A stretch of 64,000 bases of DNA from Labilibaculum sp. DW002. Lineage in GTDB: Bacteria; Bacteroidota; Bacteroidia; Bacteroidales; Marinifilaceae. Where the stretch lies: contig NZ_JAKJSC010000001.1 in the NCBI RefSeq assembly GCF_029029525.1, positions 620,001 to 684,000 of the forward strand, written 5' to 3'. How positions within the stretch are numbered: position 1 is the first letter of the stretch; the number at the start of each line of letters is the position of its first letter. The position numbers and the translations under genes are program-made. The notes under the pieces are model-generated. The model was given only the letters and a program-made list of their open reading frames with translations. It was not told where the DNA came from and did no database searches. This document shows positions 16,230 through 25,615 of the stretch, in pieces.

Positions 16230-17711
16230 CTATAAATTCTTCTTCAATTCTTTACTCCAACGAGCATATGCTTCTAACATCTCTTCTCTCACACTTTCGT
16301 CAGGCTTGATGGTGCTGATTTTTTCCAATCCAGCAAATGCTTCTTCCAATGAAGAATAAACACCTGCGCCATAACCTGCTCCACGAGCTGCTCCTAAAGA
16401 ACCATCTGTATCGTACAACTCAATAGTTGCGCCCGATACTGTCGATAAGGTCTCTCTGAACAATGGACTCAAAAACATATTTGCATGGCCTGCACGAATT
16501 ACATTTGGCTTCACACCAATTTCTTTCATTACTTCCATTCCGTAATGGAATGAAAAAGCAATACCTTCTTGTGCTGCCCTGTAAATGTGAGCATCAGTAT
16601 GGCGATTTAAGTTCAAGTTTGAAATTTGTGCTCCTACTTCACGGTTGTTTAACACACGCTCAGCGCCATTACCGAATGGTAAAATTGTTATTCCATCGGA
16701 ACCTACAGGTATTTCCATTGCCTTTTCGTTCATTTCGGCATATGACAATCCTTTTGCAACATTATGATTTAACCAGGAATTCATGATTCCTGTACCATTA
16801 ATGCAAAGTAAAATTCCCAATCTATTATCTTTTTCGGTATGATTTACGTGAGCAAAAGAATTCACTCTTGAATAAGGATCAAATTTCACCTCATCACTTA
16901 CTCCGTAAACAACTCCTGATGTTCCTGCTGTTGTAGCAACTTCTCCTGGTTTCAATACATTTAAAGACAATGCATTGTTTGGCTGATCGCCAGCGCGATA
17001 AGAAACTACTGCGCTACTTGAAAAACCTAATTCCTCAGCAATTTCAGGAAGAACCTGTCCTTGATTTGAGAATGTATCAACGATTTCAGGAAGCATCTCT
17101 TTCGAAATACCATATGTATTCAAAATATCTTCGGATACTGAATTTGTTTTAAAATCCCAGAAAATACCTTCTGACAAACCAGAAACAGTAGTACAAGTTT
17201 TTCCAGTTAATTGCATGGCAACAAAATCACCAGGCAACATTATTTTATAAATTTTTGCGAATGTTTCAGGCTCATTTTCTTTTACCCAAGCTAATTTACT
17301 TGCTGTAAAATTTCCTGGAGAATTCAATAAGTGCGAAAGACATTTGTCTTTACCAATACTATTAAAAGCATCATCACCAATAGCAACAGCTCTACTGTCA
17401 CACCAAATGATAGATGAACGAACAGGCTGTAAATCTTTATCAACACAAACCAATCCATGCATCTGATAGGATATACCAATGGCTTTCACCATTTCCTTAT
17501 CCACATTTGCCGTTTGCATTACACTCTTAATTGCTTGCTTAAGATTATCCCACCACATTTGTGGCTCTTGTTCTGCCCAACCAATTTCATGCGCAGTAAT
17601 CTGCATTTCCTTTTTTGGGAAAAAGTCAGTAGCTAAACATTTGCTACTCTTAGCATCTAATAACGATGCCTTAACGGATGAACTTCCAATATCTAATCCT
17701 AGTAAATACAT
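16230..17711 (-). CDS. xylB: Xylulokinase
   Basis: This 493-residue FGGY-family sugar kinase phosphorylates D-xylulose to xylulose 5-phosphate for the pentose phosphate pathway. The N-terminal phosphate-binding block YLLGLDIGSSSVKASLLD, the MHGL substrate-site segment, ATTAGTSGVVYGV and the C-terminal GSLGAARGAGYGA are visible. It is the first gene of the catabolic operon, and the GntR-type regulator gene ends 89 bases upstream. The start is preceded by a TATATTTG box and an ACAGAACA-type repeat that also precedes the regulator gene. Regulation by that repressor is the simplest reading. Confidence 0.95.
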   Translation of the reverse strand: MYLLGLDIGSSSVKASLLDAKSSKCLATDFFPKKEMQITAHEIGWAEQEPQMWWDNLKQAIKSVMQTANVDKEMVKAIGISYQMHGLVCVDKDLQPVRSSIIWCDSRAVAIGDDAFNSIGKDKCLSHLLNSPGNFTASKLAWVKENEPETFAKIYKIMLPGDFVAMQLTGKTCTTVSGLSEGIFWDFKTNSVSEDILNTYGISKEMLPEIVDTFSNQGQVLPEIAEELGFSSSAVVSYRAGDQPNNALSLNVLKPGEVATTAGTSGVVYGVSDEVKFDPYSRVNSFAHVNHTEKDNRLGILLCINGTGIMNSWLNHNVAKGLSYAEMNEKAMEIPVGSDGITILPFGNGAERVLNNREVGAQISNLNLNRHTDAHIYRAAQEGIAFSFHYGMEVMKEIGVKPNVIRAGHANMFLSPLFRETLSTVSGATIELYDTDGSLGAARGAGYGAGVYSSLEEAFAGLEKISTIKPDESVREEMLEAYARWSKELKKNL

Positions 17712-17730
17712 TTTATAATCTTTTTATACC

Positions 17731-17762
17731 GTTCTGCTCTGTTCTGTTCTGAGGCAAATATA
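17731..17762 (-). promoter_or_regulatory. xylB promoter -7 box and adjoining candidate XylR operator
   Basis: On the minus strand TATATTTG (17755-17762) is followed 3 bases later by repeated CAGAA units. The 12-mer CAGAACAGAACA (17740-17751) occurs identically at 18815-18826 before xylR. The operator covers the expected transcription start, which suits repression. Confidence 0.65.
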
Positions 17763-17800
17763 TAACTGTTTTTGAAATAAAAAAAGAATCTTTCAAAAAA

Positions 17801-18796
17801 CTATAATGATTTTCTTAAAATAAGCTTGGTTGGAACGCAGTATGATTCTCTTATTGAGTTATTTACAAAATCAGCAACTTTTTTACCCATCATTTCAAAA
17901 TCTGTAGAAATAACTGTAATTCCTTTGTCTATATATTTTTTCATTGGCGTTTCATTGTAAGAAATCAAACCAATATCAGTACCAAACTCTAAATTCTTAG
18001 CTCTTGCTTTGTCTAAAATCTTAACCATCGCCCGATCACTAACCGAGAAGTAGACAGTATTCTTCTTCACTTCTATGGAATCAGAATCCGTTACGATAGA
18101 ATGCTTAACCCCATTGGCTTTGCAAAATCGAAGAAAAAACTCAACAGTTTCGTATGGATGATAGGTATAATCTGGATACACCAAACAGAAATGATCGTAT
18201 TTTTTAATCCGCTCAACACCAGATTGAAGGGAATCAAATACCGACCCTCCAAAATCCTGAAAGATCTGCGATTGTTGATCATTAGCGTTAACATTCCAGT
18301 CAATGATTAATACTTTCTTAGGATCAATCTGTTGCAAAGCCTCTACTACTTCAGGATGGTCAAAATTCATGACAATATAAGTACTGTATTTCCCGACACT
18401 TTCTCTTATCTGACTTTTAAATACATCGATATTGTAATGATGAAAATGCAAATCTACAGCAACATTATCTGGCAAACTTTTTCTAAAGCTATCGTAAAGA
18501 ACTTCTTTATAAGCCTTAAAAGTATCCAAAAACAGAAAGACTCTGGTAATCTCTCCTGCTACAAAATATCCCTTATTTGGAACAGACTCAATTACATTTC
18601 GCTTTTTAAGTTCTGCATAAGCTTTAAAAACAGTATCTCTCGACAATGAGCACTCCTTACACATCTGATTAACAGATGGTAACACATCTCCTGGAACCAG
18701 TATCTTCTGACTAATAGCATCTTGAAATGCCTGTATTAGTTGTTGGAATTTTGGTGTTGGAGAATTGCTATCTGGTGTAAATTGAAATGCTTTCAT
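17801..18796 (-). CDS. xylR: GntR-family transcriptional regulator of xylose genes
   Basis: This 331-residue regulator has an N-terminal GntR winged helix (about 8-80: LVPGDVLPSVNQMCKECSLS, then VFKAYAELKKRNVIESVPNKG). It is joined to a periplasmic-binding-protein-like sugar domain of the LacI type (about 90-325, with FSVSDRAMVKILDKARAKN and DIGLISYNETP). This GntR/LacI-type hybrid is the usual xylose regulator architecture in Bacteroidota. Its gene precedes xylB in the same direction. A TACTTTTG box and a copy of the same 12-mer found at xylB lie upstream, indicating autoregulation. Xylose as the inducer is inferred from the operon. Confidence 0.85.
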   Translation of the reverse strand: MKAFQFTPDSNSPTPKFQQLIQAFQDAISQKILVPGDVLPSVNQMCKECSLSRDTVFKAYAELKKRNVIESVPNKGYFVAGEITRVFLFLDTFKAYKEVLYDSFRKSLPDNVAVDLHFHHYNIDVFKSQIRESVGKYSTYIVMNFDHPEVVEALQQIDPKKVLIIDWNVNANDQQSQIFQDFGGSVFDSLQSGVERIKKYDHFCLVYPDYTYHPYETVEFFLRFCKANGVKHSIVTDSDSIEVKKNTVYFSVSDRAMVKILDKARAKNLEFGTDIGLISYNETPMKKYIDKGITVISTDFEMMGKKVADFVNNSIRESYCVPTKLILRKSL

Positions 18797-18814
18797 ATGG
18801 GTATCTTATTCTAG

Positions 18815-18842
18815 TGTTCTGTTCTGTTATGCTCCAAAAGTA
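18815..18842 (-). promoter_or_regulatory. xylR promoter -7 box and candidate autoregulatory operator
   Basis: On the minus strand TACTTTTG (18835-18842) is followed by an 8-base gap and CAGAACAGAACA (18815-18826), matching the 12-mer at 17740-17751. The arrangement of box then repeat is the same as at xylB. Confidence 0.65.
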
Positions 18843-18929
18843 TAAATAATAATTTAATCTGATCTATTATAAAATTATATTTTAGTAAATTGAATCTTTG
18901 GCAATTATGAATACAATAGCTTTTAAGAT

Positions 18930-20387
18930 ATGAAAATACTACTAACCGGCGCTAACGGGTACATCGGAAAACGACTATTACCAATCCTTTTGGATCAGGG
19001 ACACGTTGTAGTCTGCAGTGTTCGAAACAAAGAACGATTCTCTCCCAAAGAAATAAATCACCCCAATCTGCAAGTGTACGAAGCAGATTTACTCGATTAC
19101 AAATCACTTTCCAAACTCCCTACCGACATAGAAGTTAGTTATTATCTAATTCACTCGATGTTGCACGGAACGGATGGATTTGAAGAATTGGAAAGTATCT
19201 GCGCAAAGAATTTCGTGAAGTTTATTGATAAAACTCAAAATAAACAAGTGATCTATTTGAGTGGGATTGCAAATGTTGAAAAATTATCGAAACATTTAGA
19301 ATCGCGAAAGCAGGTAGAAGACATATTAAAACAAAGTAGAAGTTATTATACCATATTACGAGCGGGAATTATAGTCGGATCAGGTAGTGCATCCTTCGAA
19401 ATAATAAGAGATTTAGTAGAGAAGTTGGCGATAATGACTACACCAAACTGGCTCTTAACGAAATGTCAACCCATTGCCATTCGCAATGTAATTGATTTTT
19501 TAATTGGTGTACTTCAGCACGACGATTGCTTGAATAAAACCTTTGACATTGGTGGACCTGAAGTTCTAACTTATAAGGAAATGTTATTGCAATACGCCGA
19601 AGTAAGAAAATTAAAACGCTGGATTTATTGTCTTCCCATAATGACACCACGTCTCTCATCATATTGGTTGTATTTCATTACATCTACTTCCTACAATCTT
19701 GCTGTTAACCTAGTAAACAGCATGAAAATTGAGGTTATTTGCCGACCAAACGATTTGGCTTCAAAACTCCAAATAAGATTGATGCCATACAAAGAGTCCA
19801 TCGAAAGAGCTACTGGTAAAATTAAGCAACAAATGGTTATCTCCTCATGGAAAGATGCCTTAAGCAGCGGTATTCTTCCAAATGAAAAAATGAAATATGT
19901 TGAACCTCCAACCTATGGTTGCTTTACTGATGATAAACTGTTTCAGATTGGACAAAACACAGAAAGAATAGTAGATAATATTTGGGCATTGGGTGGAGAC
20001 AGAGGCTGGTATTATGGAGATTGGCTTTGGAAATTGAGAGGATTACTAGACAAACTTTTTGGTGGTGTTGGCTTAAACAGAGGGCGAAGACATCCAACAG
20101 AAATCGTAATGGGCGATTCGCTGGATTTTTGGCGTGTATTACTAGCTGATAAGGAAAATGGAAGACTGTTGCTGTATGCTGAGATGGTATTACCGGGAGA
20201 GGCTTGGTTAGAGTTTACGGTCAAAAAAGAAAAAGGTGAAAATTACATTTCTCAAAAAGCAATCTTTCGCCCAAAAGGAATCATGGGAAGACTGTATTGG
20301 ATTATGAGTTATCCGTTCCATCTATTTATATTTAGAGGAATGGCAAAAGGAATTATTAGTTACAATAAAAACGAATCACAATTATAA
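18930..20387 (+). CDS. NAD(P)-binding SDR protein with DUF2867 domain
   Basis: This 485-residue protein starts with an atypical short-chain dehydrogenase Rossmann fold; TGANGYIGKRL (about 6-16) is the GxxGxxG nucleotide-binding motif. This half (about 1-290) resembles YbjT-like NAD(P)H-binding proteins (YYLIHSM, VIYLSGI, YTILRAGIIVGSGS). The second half (about 330-475; RIVDNIWALGGDRGWYYGDW) is a DUF2867 domain. The fusion is widespread, but its reaction is not established. It heads a run of four rightward genes separated by only 11-12 bases. It is divergent from xylR with a 133-base gap. Confidence 0.85.
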   Translation: MKILLTGANGYIGKRLLPILLDQGHVVVCSVRNKERFSPKEINHPNLQVYEADLLDYKSLSKLPTDIEVSYYLIHSMLHGTDGFEELESICAKNFVKFIDKTQNKQVIYLSGIANVEKLSKHLESRKQVEDILKQSRSYYTILRAGIIVGSGSASFEIIRDLVEKLAIMTTPNWLLTKCQPIAIRNVIDFLIGVLQHDDCLNKTFDIGGPEVLTYKEMLLQYAEVRKLKRWIYCLPIMTPRLSSYWLYFITSTSYNLAVNLVNSMKIEVICRPNDLASKLQIRLMPYKESIERATGKIKQQMVISSWKDALSSGILPNEKMKYVEPPTYGCFTDDKLFQIGQNTERIVDNIWALGGDRGWYYGDWLWKLRGLLDKLFGGVGLNRGRRHPTEIVMGDSLDFWRVLLADKENGRLLLYAEMVLPGEAWLEFTVKKEKGENYISQKAIFRPKGIMGRLYWIMSYPFHLFIFRGMAKGIISYNKNESQL

Positions 20388-20398
20388 CCTCCTAAAAT

Positions 20399-20824
20399 AT
20401 GAAGAAAAGAGTAACGGGAATTGGCGGTATATTTTTCAAAAGTGAAAACCCTAAAGCAACAAGAGAATGGTATAACAAACACTTAGGAATTCAGTGTCCT
20501 GATGAATATGGTGGAATGTTTGAGTGGCAAAAAACAAGTAAACCTGAAGAAACAGCTTATACAATTTGGAGTCCGTTCGAAGAAAAAACAGAATATTTTC
20601 AGCCATCGAAAAAGGATTTCATGTTCAATTACCGAGTGGAAAACCTTGTTGAACTTTTAAAAGTACTAAAGGAAGAAGGTGTGGAAATTGTTGGCGAAAT
20701 GCAAGAGTTTGAATACGGTAAGTTTGGATGGATTCTTGATCCTGAAGGTAATAAAGTAGAACTTTGGGAGCCTATTGAAGGACCATTTAGCGAAATGTAT
20801 AAAGGCAAATCCACCTCTGAATAA
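20399..20824 (+). CDS. VOC-superfamily (glyoxalase/bleomycin-resistance-like) protein
   Basis: This 141-residue single-domain protein has the paired beta-alpha-beta-beta-beta pattern of vicinal oxygen chelate proteins: GIGGIFFKSENPKATREWYN at the N-terminus and GKFGWILDPEGNKVELWEPI at the C-terminus. The last Glu of VELWEP is the usual metal-ligand position. Known members carry out isomerisation, dioxygenation or antibiotic binding; substrate is not predictable here. It starts 11 bases after the SDR gene and ends 11 bases before the Nudix gene, so it belongs to that transcript. Confidence 0.85.
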   Translation: MKKRVTGIGGIFFKSENPKATREWYNKHLGIQCPDEYGGMFEWQKTSKPEETAYTIWSPFEEKTEYFQPSKKDFMFNYRVENLVELLKVLKEEGVEIVGEMQEFEYGKFGWILDPEGNKVELWEPIEGPFSEMYKGKSTSE

Positions 20825-20835
20825 TTATCAAATAC

Positions 20836-21282
20836 ATGAATCTACCAATTGTTGATTTTTTAAGTTCGCTCAGCATTCTTGAGCAAGAGCTCACCTACTC
20901 CATTGTTTGTTCCCATTATCAAAACAAATGGGTATTTGTTCGACATCGAGAACGAGAATCCTGGGAAATGCCAGCTGGTCATATTGAAGATGGAGAATCG
21001 GCTCTTGCAGCTGCCAAAAGAGAATTGTACGAAGAAACAGGAGCAATACAATTCTCTTTACGTTGCATTTGCGATTATTCATGTGTTTGGAAGGGTGAAA
21101 AAAAGTATGGTCGGATTTTCTTCGCGAATATTCTGCAATTGGGTAAATTGCCACAATCGGAAATTGCAGAAATTAAGGTTTTTAATGATCTCCCTGAAAA
21201 ATTGACCTATCCAGACATTCAGAATTTGGTATTTGAGAAGGTATCAATGTCTTTAAACAAAGCTATCTTTACATCTAAATAA
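20836..21282 (+). CDS. Nudix hydrolase
   Basis: This 148-residue protein carries a complete Nudix box at about 48-70 (GHIEDGESALAAAKRELYEE followed by TGA), with all catalytic Glu and Arg residues of GX5EX7REUXEEXGU. It binds Mg2+ and hydrolyses a nucleoside diphosphate linked to some other group. The sequence around it (ESWEMPAGHIE, CDYSCVWKGEKKYGRIFFA) does not reveal the substrate. House-cleaning of an oxidised or otherwise non-canonical nucleotide is common for stand-alone members. It is the third gene of the 18930-21606 run. Confidence 0.9.
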   Translation: MNLPIVDFLSSLSILEQELTYSIVCSHYQNKWVFVRHRERESWEMPAGHIEDGESALAAAKRELYEETGAIQFSLRCICDYSCVWKGEKKYGRIFFANILQLGKLPQSEIAEIKVFNDLPEKLTYPDIQNLVFEKVSMSLNKAIFTSK

Positions 21283-21294
21283 AATGCTAAAACC

Positions 21295-21606
21295 ATGTCT
21301 CAAATCCACTTTCACGAAGACTTTTACATTGCAATTTTAAAGGGAAGTAAAATACAAACAGCCAGAATAGATGAGCCTGTTCCAAATTTAGGAAAAGGCG
21401 AAGCTATCTTTTCTGATGGAAGAGCCATCCCAATTGAAATTAAGGCTATTTCTTACAAGACATTTGATGATATGGATGCTGAAGATGTTCAAAAAGATGG
21501 ATTTCATTCTAAAGGTGAATTGTGGTATGCACTTCGCACATTTTACCCAAATCTTCACGAATCGGATGAATTAATGCTAATCGAATTTACATGTATTCAC
21601 CAATAA
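21295..21606 (+). CDS. ASCH-domain-like small protein
   Basis: This 103-residue protein resembles the ASCH fold (PUA-like beta-barrel): the N-terminal ILKGSKIQTARIDEP fits the GxKxxTxR pattern, and the barrel closes with ESDELMLIEFTCI. ASCH proteins bind RNA, and some, such as YqfB, deaminate N4-acetylcytidine; neither activity can be claimed here. It is the last gene of the four-gene run and ends 5 bases before the convergent lactonase gene. It could alternatively be an unrelated small protein of similar motif pattern. Confidence 0.65.
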   Translation: MSQIHFHEDFYIAILKGSKIQTARIDEPVPNLGKGEAIFSDGRAIPIEIKAISYKTFDDMDAEDVQKDGFHSKGELWYALRTFYPNLHESDELMLIEFTCIHQ

Positions 21607-21611
21607 AAAGT

Positions 21612-22739
21612 TTACTTTTTAAAGAGAATACATACTGGACTTGGAGCTTTTATTTCATCAACGAAGCTTAACAAACCTGTTTTCTGATCTCTTTTAAAGC
21701 AAACAATGTTATTTGCATTTTTGTTGGCAACCAAAAGGAATTTATCGTCGGGAGATAAACTAAAATTTCGAGGATGATCACCTCTGGTTGATTCGTGTCC
21801 AAGCAAGTTTAAAACTCCATCCTTTTGCACTTCGAAAATTGCGATGCTGTTGTGTCCACGATTAGATCCGTAAAGGAATTTACCATCTGCAGAGATGTGA
21901 ATGTCGGCAGTAAAACTAGCCTCACTAAAATCGGCAGGTAGCGTACTTACACTCGACTTCAATAGCAATTCCTTTCCTTCCATTACTTCAAAGGTACTTA
22001 TCGTATTGTTTAGCTCATTAATCACAAAAAAGAATTTCCCGTTTGGATGAAAAGCCAAATGTCGTGGCCCAGAATTAGCTGGTAAGGAAAGTTTATTTTT
22101 ATTGGCCGGTACAAATTTATCGGTTTCCACATTGATACTCGAAACCCATAATTCGTTAGTCCCCAAATCGGCAGCTACTATTTGATTCGAATTTGGTTGA
22201 AACCAAACAGAATGCGCATGTGGCTCATTTTGACGCTTGGGATGAGTTCCTTTCCCATCATGCTGTTGTACATCTAAAAGATCCGACAATTGCCCCTCAT
22301 CATCAACTTTTAGGTAACCTATATTACCTCCAGTGTAATTTGCTGTTAGAACGACTCCTTCGCAATTTGCTGCAACAAAGCAAGGATGTGCTCCCCCACT
22401 AGCTTTGCGACTAATCAATTTTAGTGAATCTTGAACTTGGTAGGTCTCCACTGTACCCATTTTATTGTCTAAACTGATCTCATTAACCGCTAATAGCGTT
22501 TGTTGATTGTTGGCAAAGGCTAAAAATGATGGATTTTTTGTTTCTGCTGCTAAACCAATCATTTTCATTTTACCTATGCTATCCATTTCGACTTTATAAA
22601 TCCCTTTGGATTCTCCATCAGTATAGGTTCCTAAAAAGAAGGAATAGTTATTTTGGTTCACAGGTATTTCGTTTTTAGTGTTTTTGCATGCTGAGATTAA
22701 CAGAACTGAAGCAAAAAGAAGGATAATGTTTTGATACAT
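21612..22739 (-). CDS. Lactonase-family seven-bladed propeller lipoprotein (6-phosphogluconolactonase-like)
   Basis: I set the start at the ATG at 22737-22739, where MYQNIILLFASVLLISAC forms a lipobox; an upstream in-frame ATG (22781) would put 14 extra residues before it. The mature protein repeats propeller blades with family landmarks: FFLGTYTDGESKGIYKVE, QNEPHAHSVWFQPN, GPRHLAFHPNGKFFFVINE and STRGDHPRNFSLSPDDKFLL. The relatives are Pgl/YbhE lactonases, but exported lipoprotein forms probably act on other lactones or only bind ligand. It runs towards the ASCH gene and may share a transcript with the upstream heparinase gene (81-base gap). Confidence 0.85.
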   Translation of the reverse strand: MYQNIILLFASVLLISACKNTKNEIPVNQNNYSFFLGTYTDGESKGIYKVEMDSIGKMKMIGLAAETKNPSFLAFANNQQTLLAVNEISLDNKMGTVETYQVQDSLKLISRKASGGAHPCFVAANCEGVVLTANYTGGNIGYLKVDDEGQLSDLLDVQQHDGKGTHPKRQNEPHAHSVWFQPNSNQIVAADLGTNELWVSSINVETDKFVPANKNKLSLPANSGPRHLAFHPNGKFFFVINELNNTISTFEVMEGKELLLKSSVSTLPADFSEASFTADIHISADGKFLYGSNRGHNSIAIFEVQKDGVLNLLGHESTRGDHPRNFSLSPDDKFLLVANKNANNIVCFKRDQKTGLLSFVDEIKAPSPVCILFKK

Positions 22740-22820
22740 GAAGATGAAATTTGGTAAAGCATAAAGATAAGAATTTCCCATACGGAGAAAAGCTTATTTG
22801 AAGTAATACCAGTATAAGAT

Positions 22821-25457
22821 TTAGATTATTACAATCTTTTTCTTTACCGTTTTCCCCATATATTTTATCACTAAAAAATAAAGACCTGCAGTTAAAGCAC
22901 TTAAATCCATATCAGTTCTATTGCCCGATTCTTGATGCTGAGACATCATGCGTCCATTGGAGTCATAAATATTTATCTCAAATTCATTGACCTCATCGTC
23001 ATCTATTTCTATAGAAAATTCCCCATTATTAGGATTGGGATATACTTTTACAAGCCCTAAACTCTCCTCGCCTGGCTCTTCCGGATCGGGATTATCTGGA
23101 TCAGGATCGTCTGGGTCTGGATCGTCTGGATCTGGGTCAGGATCACCCGCGATTGTATCTTTAACCACAAGCGTATGATTTCCCTCAGAAAGGTCGACGC
23201 TTAATTCCAAAATCCCATCTGAATTGGAATCTCCTGTTCGCTTTAAAACCTCATCTTCGAATACTCCAAAAGTAGTATTGCTCTTTAAATCGAGCGCAAA
23301 AACTTTTATCGTCCGACTACCTTGAAGCTCGCTTACCGAATAAAACACCGAAGCTGTATCGCCTTTTGCATGAAACAAATACAAATGATTTTCCCAATCT
23401 ACACCAATGGTTGTTTCATTAGAATGCAATTTTCCACCAGCATTGGCTGGATTCGTATTGTCTGCAATTTTAATGGTGTGTAAAAATACCTGATTTTCTT
23501 TTACAGCGGTTGGCTCAACTTCGATTCGCCAATATCCAGGATGTTCATTTTCTAAATCTATATTCTGATTTGGAGGGTAGTTTGTTCCATCAACCCAATA
23601 TTCATAGCCACTTCCGCCAATTAATGTGGTAGACGTTAACTCCGGTAATAAAGTTCGAATTGCAACACTACCTTTTCCATTGGTGGTTTTGTAATCTTTA
23701 CCATTGTAGGTAACAATTCGATTGGCAACTTGTGTATTGGTAACACTACCATTAATTGTTGGTCTATTTACAAAATGATTAATGTATTTTGCTTTACGCA
23801 CTCTCGAACTTGTATTTAGTAAATGCAGATGATCCAAAACAATAACCCGATCGGGTTTGTGATACAACAAACGACGCTCAAAACGATCCAGTTTATTAGT
23901 TTGATAAGAATCAGCCGCATCTGCCAATTGGTAAGAATAATGATCAGCGGAAGCGTAACGAATCCATTTTCCTCTTCTGTGTTCTGCAGAAAAAACATCA
24001 TTCAAATTTTCCAATCGATCCGATTCTATTTGACCCCCATCATTAGAAACACTTCTACCCAAATTTCGATAACTTTCGGTTCCATCGTAAACACAAATTG
24101 AATTATGTGCTATGGTTCTCGTGTAGTAATTGTTATAATGGGATGTTGCATAGGAATCGTAAAATCCTGCATCTACGATCAAAGGCTTATCCTTAATAAT
24201 GGTAAAAGTATTGTTATCACGATGCTCATGATCCGTACGCTTTGCTGGCGCATTATAAAACCAAAGCATGGTCGCATCCTCATTCCAAGATGTTCGACTA
24301 ACCGATAAGCCTGTTTTATCGGCCCAATAATTTAGTGGAGGTTGAGGATGTGGTACAGTAGACCGAGTAAAATCCTTATACAACAGCTTAGCAAAAACCA
24401 AATTGCTATTTCGCAGATATTGTGATTGATTGTACACCTGCACAAGGTATTTACTTCTGGCATCGTCGTATTCTGCCGCATGTCGATACATTACTCGATT
24501 TGCCTGATCTAGTTTTACAATCGCATCTCCTAAATGAATGCAATAATTATCAGGGCGATAAAAATACCAATACTGATTGATGGATTCCTTTATCCAAGCT
24601 TGACTTTGATAATAATCACGATCGGTTCCATATTTCATATCATCAAAAAGCTGGTATTGAGGAGGAAAACCAAACATTCCATAGGCAGCTCCCCAATTCC
24701 ATGCACCATCATCATCACGAAAGTGCGCAAATGCAGGAAGAATGCCACTTTCCCATTTATCTAGTAAAGTTGTAAACCACGAATTTACCTGTGTTTTTTG
24801 AGATGATGATAGACCATCGGCTCCATGCAGGGCAATGGCTGCACGCATAGTCATTACACAATTGCGAATATTATGGCTAGACACATAACTGTTCCCCGAT
24901 GAAGTTAAAATGTAATTTTCCATGAAGAATTCCAACATCCTATAAAACGACACTGCTAAGTCCTGACGAAGAGTTGAATTGATGTGATCGTAAGTCCAAT
25001 CAAGAAGAATTCCTCCATAATCGCAATTATTTCTCAACAGGTTTTCTTGAGTATCGCCAGAATAATTGTTAAAGTTTATTCCATCTAGGTAGGTAATGTA
25101 TTCTCCAACGATAAACTCACAACGATCTTTTGCCAGATTATCGCTTCCCAATTGAAGCAAAAAAGCAGTCATTTTTGACAAAACAAAGGCATCGGTACTG
25201 TTCCAAGAGTAAGACCATTGATTAGCATCTGATCCAGCCAAGTAATGGTCTGAATCGGTAATCCAACTGTTATCGTAACTATTCTTGAAAGAACCGTAAG
25301 TATCTCCGCTATCGCCACTCGAAATATTTGATTTCAACCAATCAAACCTCTCCTTACCCAACTCAATTCTTGGTCTATTGGCATTCACCTGAGCATAAAC
25401 CTGAAAAGAAGAAATGGAAAAGAAGCCGATTAATATGAAAGTTGATAAATATTTCAT
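22821..25457 (-). CDS. Heparinase II/III-family polysaccharide lyase with T9SS sorting domain
   Basis: This 878-residue protein has a signal peptide (cleavage near VYA-QVN), an N-terminal alpha/alpha-toroid (about 30-370), and a heparinase II/III-like beta-sandwich (about 390-700; DHEHRDNNTFTI, IVDAGFYDSYATSHYNNYYT, TIAHNSICVYDG). A linker of repeated Asp-Pro follows (about 770-800), then a T9SS type A sorting domain (VYPNPNNGEFSIEI ... GLYFLVIK). Family members cleave uronic-acid polysaccharides such as alginate, heparin or ulvan by beta-elimination; the specificity and polysaccharide lyase family are not assignable. The sorting domain predicts surface attachment or release via the type IX system. 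It stands alone without SusC/SusD partners. Confidence 0.85.
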   Translation of the reverse strand: MKYLSTFILIGFFSISSFQVYAQVNANRPRIELGKERFDWLKSNISSGDSGDTYGSFKNSYDNSWITDSDHYLAGSDANQWSYSWNSTDAFVLSKMTAFLLQLGSDNLAKDRCEFIVGEYITYLDGINFNNYSGDTQENLLRNNCDYGGILLDWTYDHINSTLRQDLAVSFYRMLEFFMENYILTSSGNSYVSSHNIRNCVMTMRAAIALHGADGLSSSQKTQVNSWFTTLLDKWESGILPAFAHFRDDDGAWNWGAAYGMFGFPPQYQLFDDMKYGTDRDYYQSQAWIKESINQYWYFYRPDNYCIHLGDAIVKLDQANRVMYRHAAEYDDARSKYLVQVYNQSQYLRNSNLVFAKLLYKDFTRSTVPHPQPPLNYWADKTGLSVSRTSWNEDATMLWFYNAPAKRTDHEHRDNNTFTIIKDKPLIVDAGFYDSYATSHYNNYYTRTIAHNSICVYDGTESYRNLGRSVSNDGGQIESDRLENLNDVFSAEHRRGKWIRYASADHYSYQLADAADSYQTNKLDRFERRLLYHKPDRVIVLDHLHLLNTSSRVRKAKYINHFVNRPTINGSVTNTQVANRIVTYNGKDYKTTNGKGSVAIRTLLPELTSTTLIGGSGYEYWVDGTNYPPNQNIDLENEHPGYWRIEVEPTAVKENQVFLHTIKIADNTNPANAGGKLHSNETTIGVDWENHLYLFHAKGDTASVFYSVSELQGSRTIKVFALDLKSNTTFGVFEDEVLKRTGDSNSDGILELSVDLSEGNHTLVVKDTIAGDPDPDPDDPDPDDPDPDNPDPEEPGEESLGLVKVYPNPNNGEFSIEIDDDEVNEFEINIYDSNGRMMSQHQESGNRTDMDLSALTAGLYFLVIKYMGKTVKKKIVII

Positions 25458-25615
25458 TATTCATGTCGTAAAGTGATGAACCATAATTTACGAAAAAATC
25501 GAATATTAAATTTCAAAATATCGCATAGAACACTTATTTAGAATAAGAAATAAGTTGTTTTCCATTATTATAACGAAGAAAAATGATCTCTAGTACAAAG
25601 CAATATTTTTGATAC

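Noticed and set aside
23080-23150. Possible minisatellite or CRISPR-like repeat
   Set aside because: The periodicity is explained by the encoded Asp-Pro repeat; units are too short and too variable for CRISPR, and no cas genes are present.
22987-23178. Open frame rich in Ser-Gly opposite the lyase linker
   Set aside because: It is the complementary strand of the Asp-Pro repeat; its simple composition follows from that repeat.
25532-25555. Terminator after the MATE gene
   Set aside because: ACTTATTT/AAATAAGT forms an 8-bp hairpin but is AU-rich and poorly followed by T on the minus strand.
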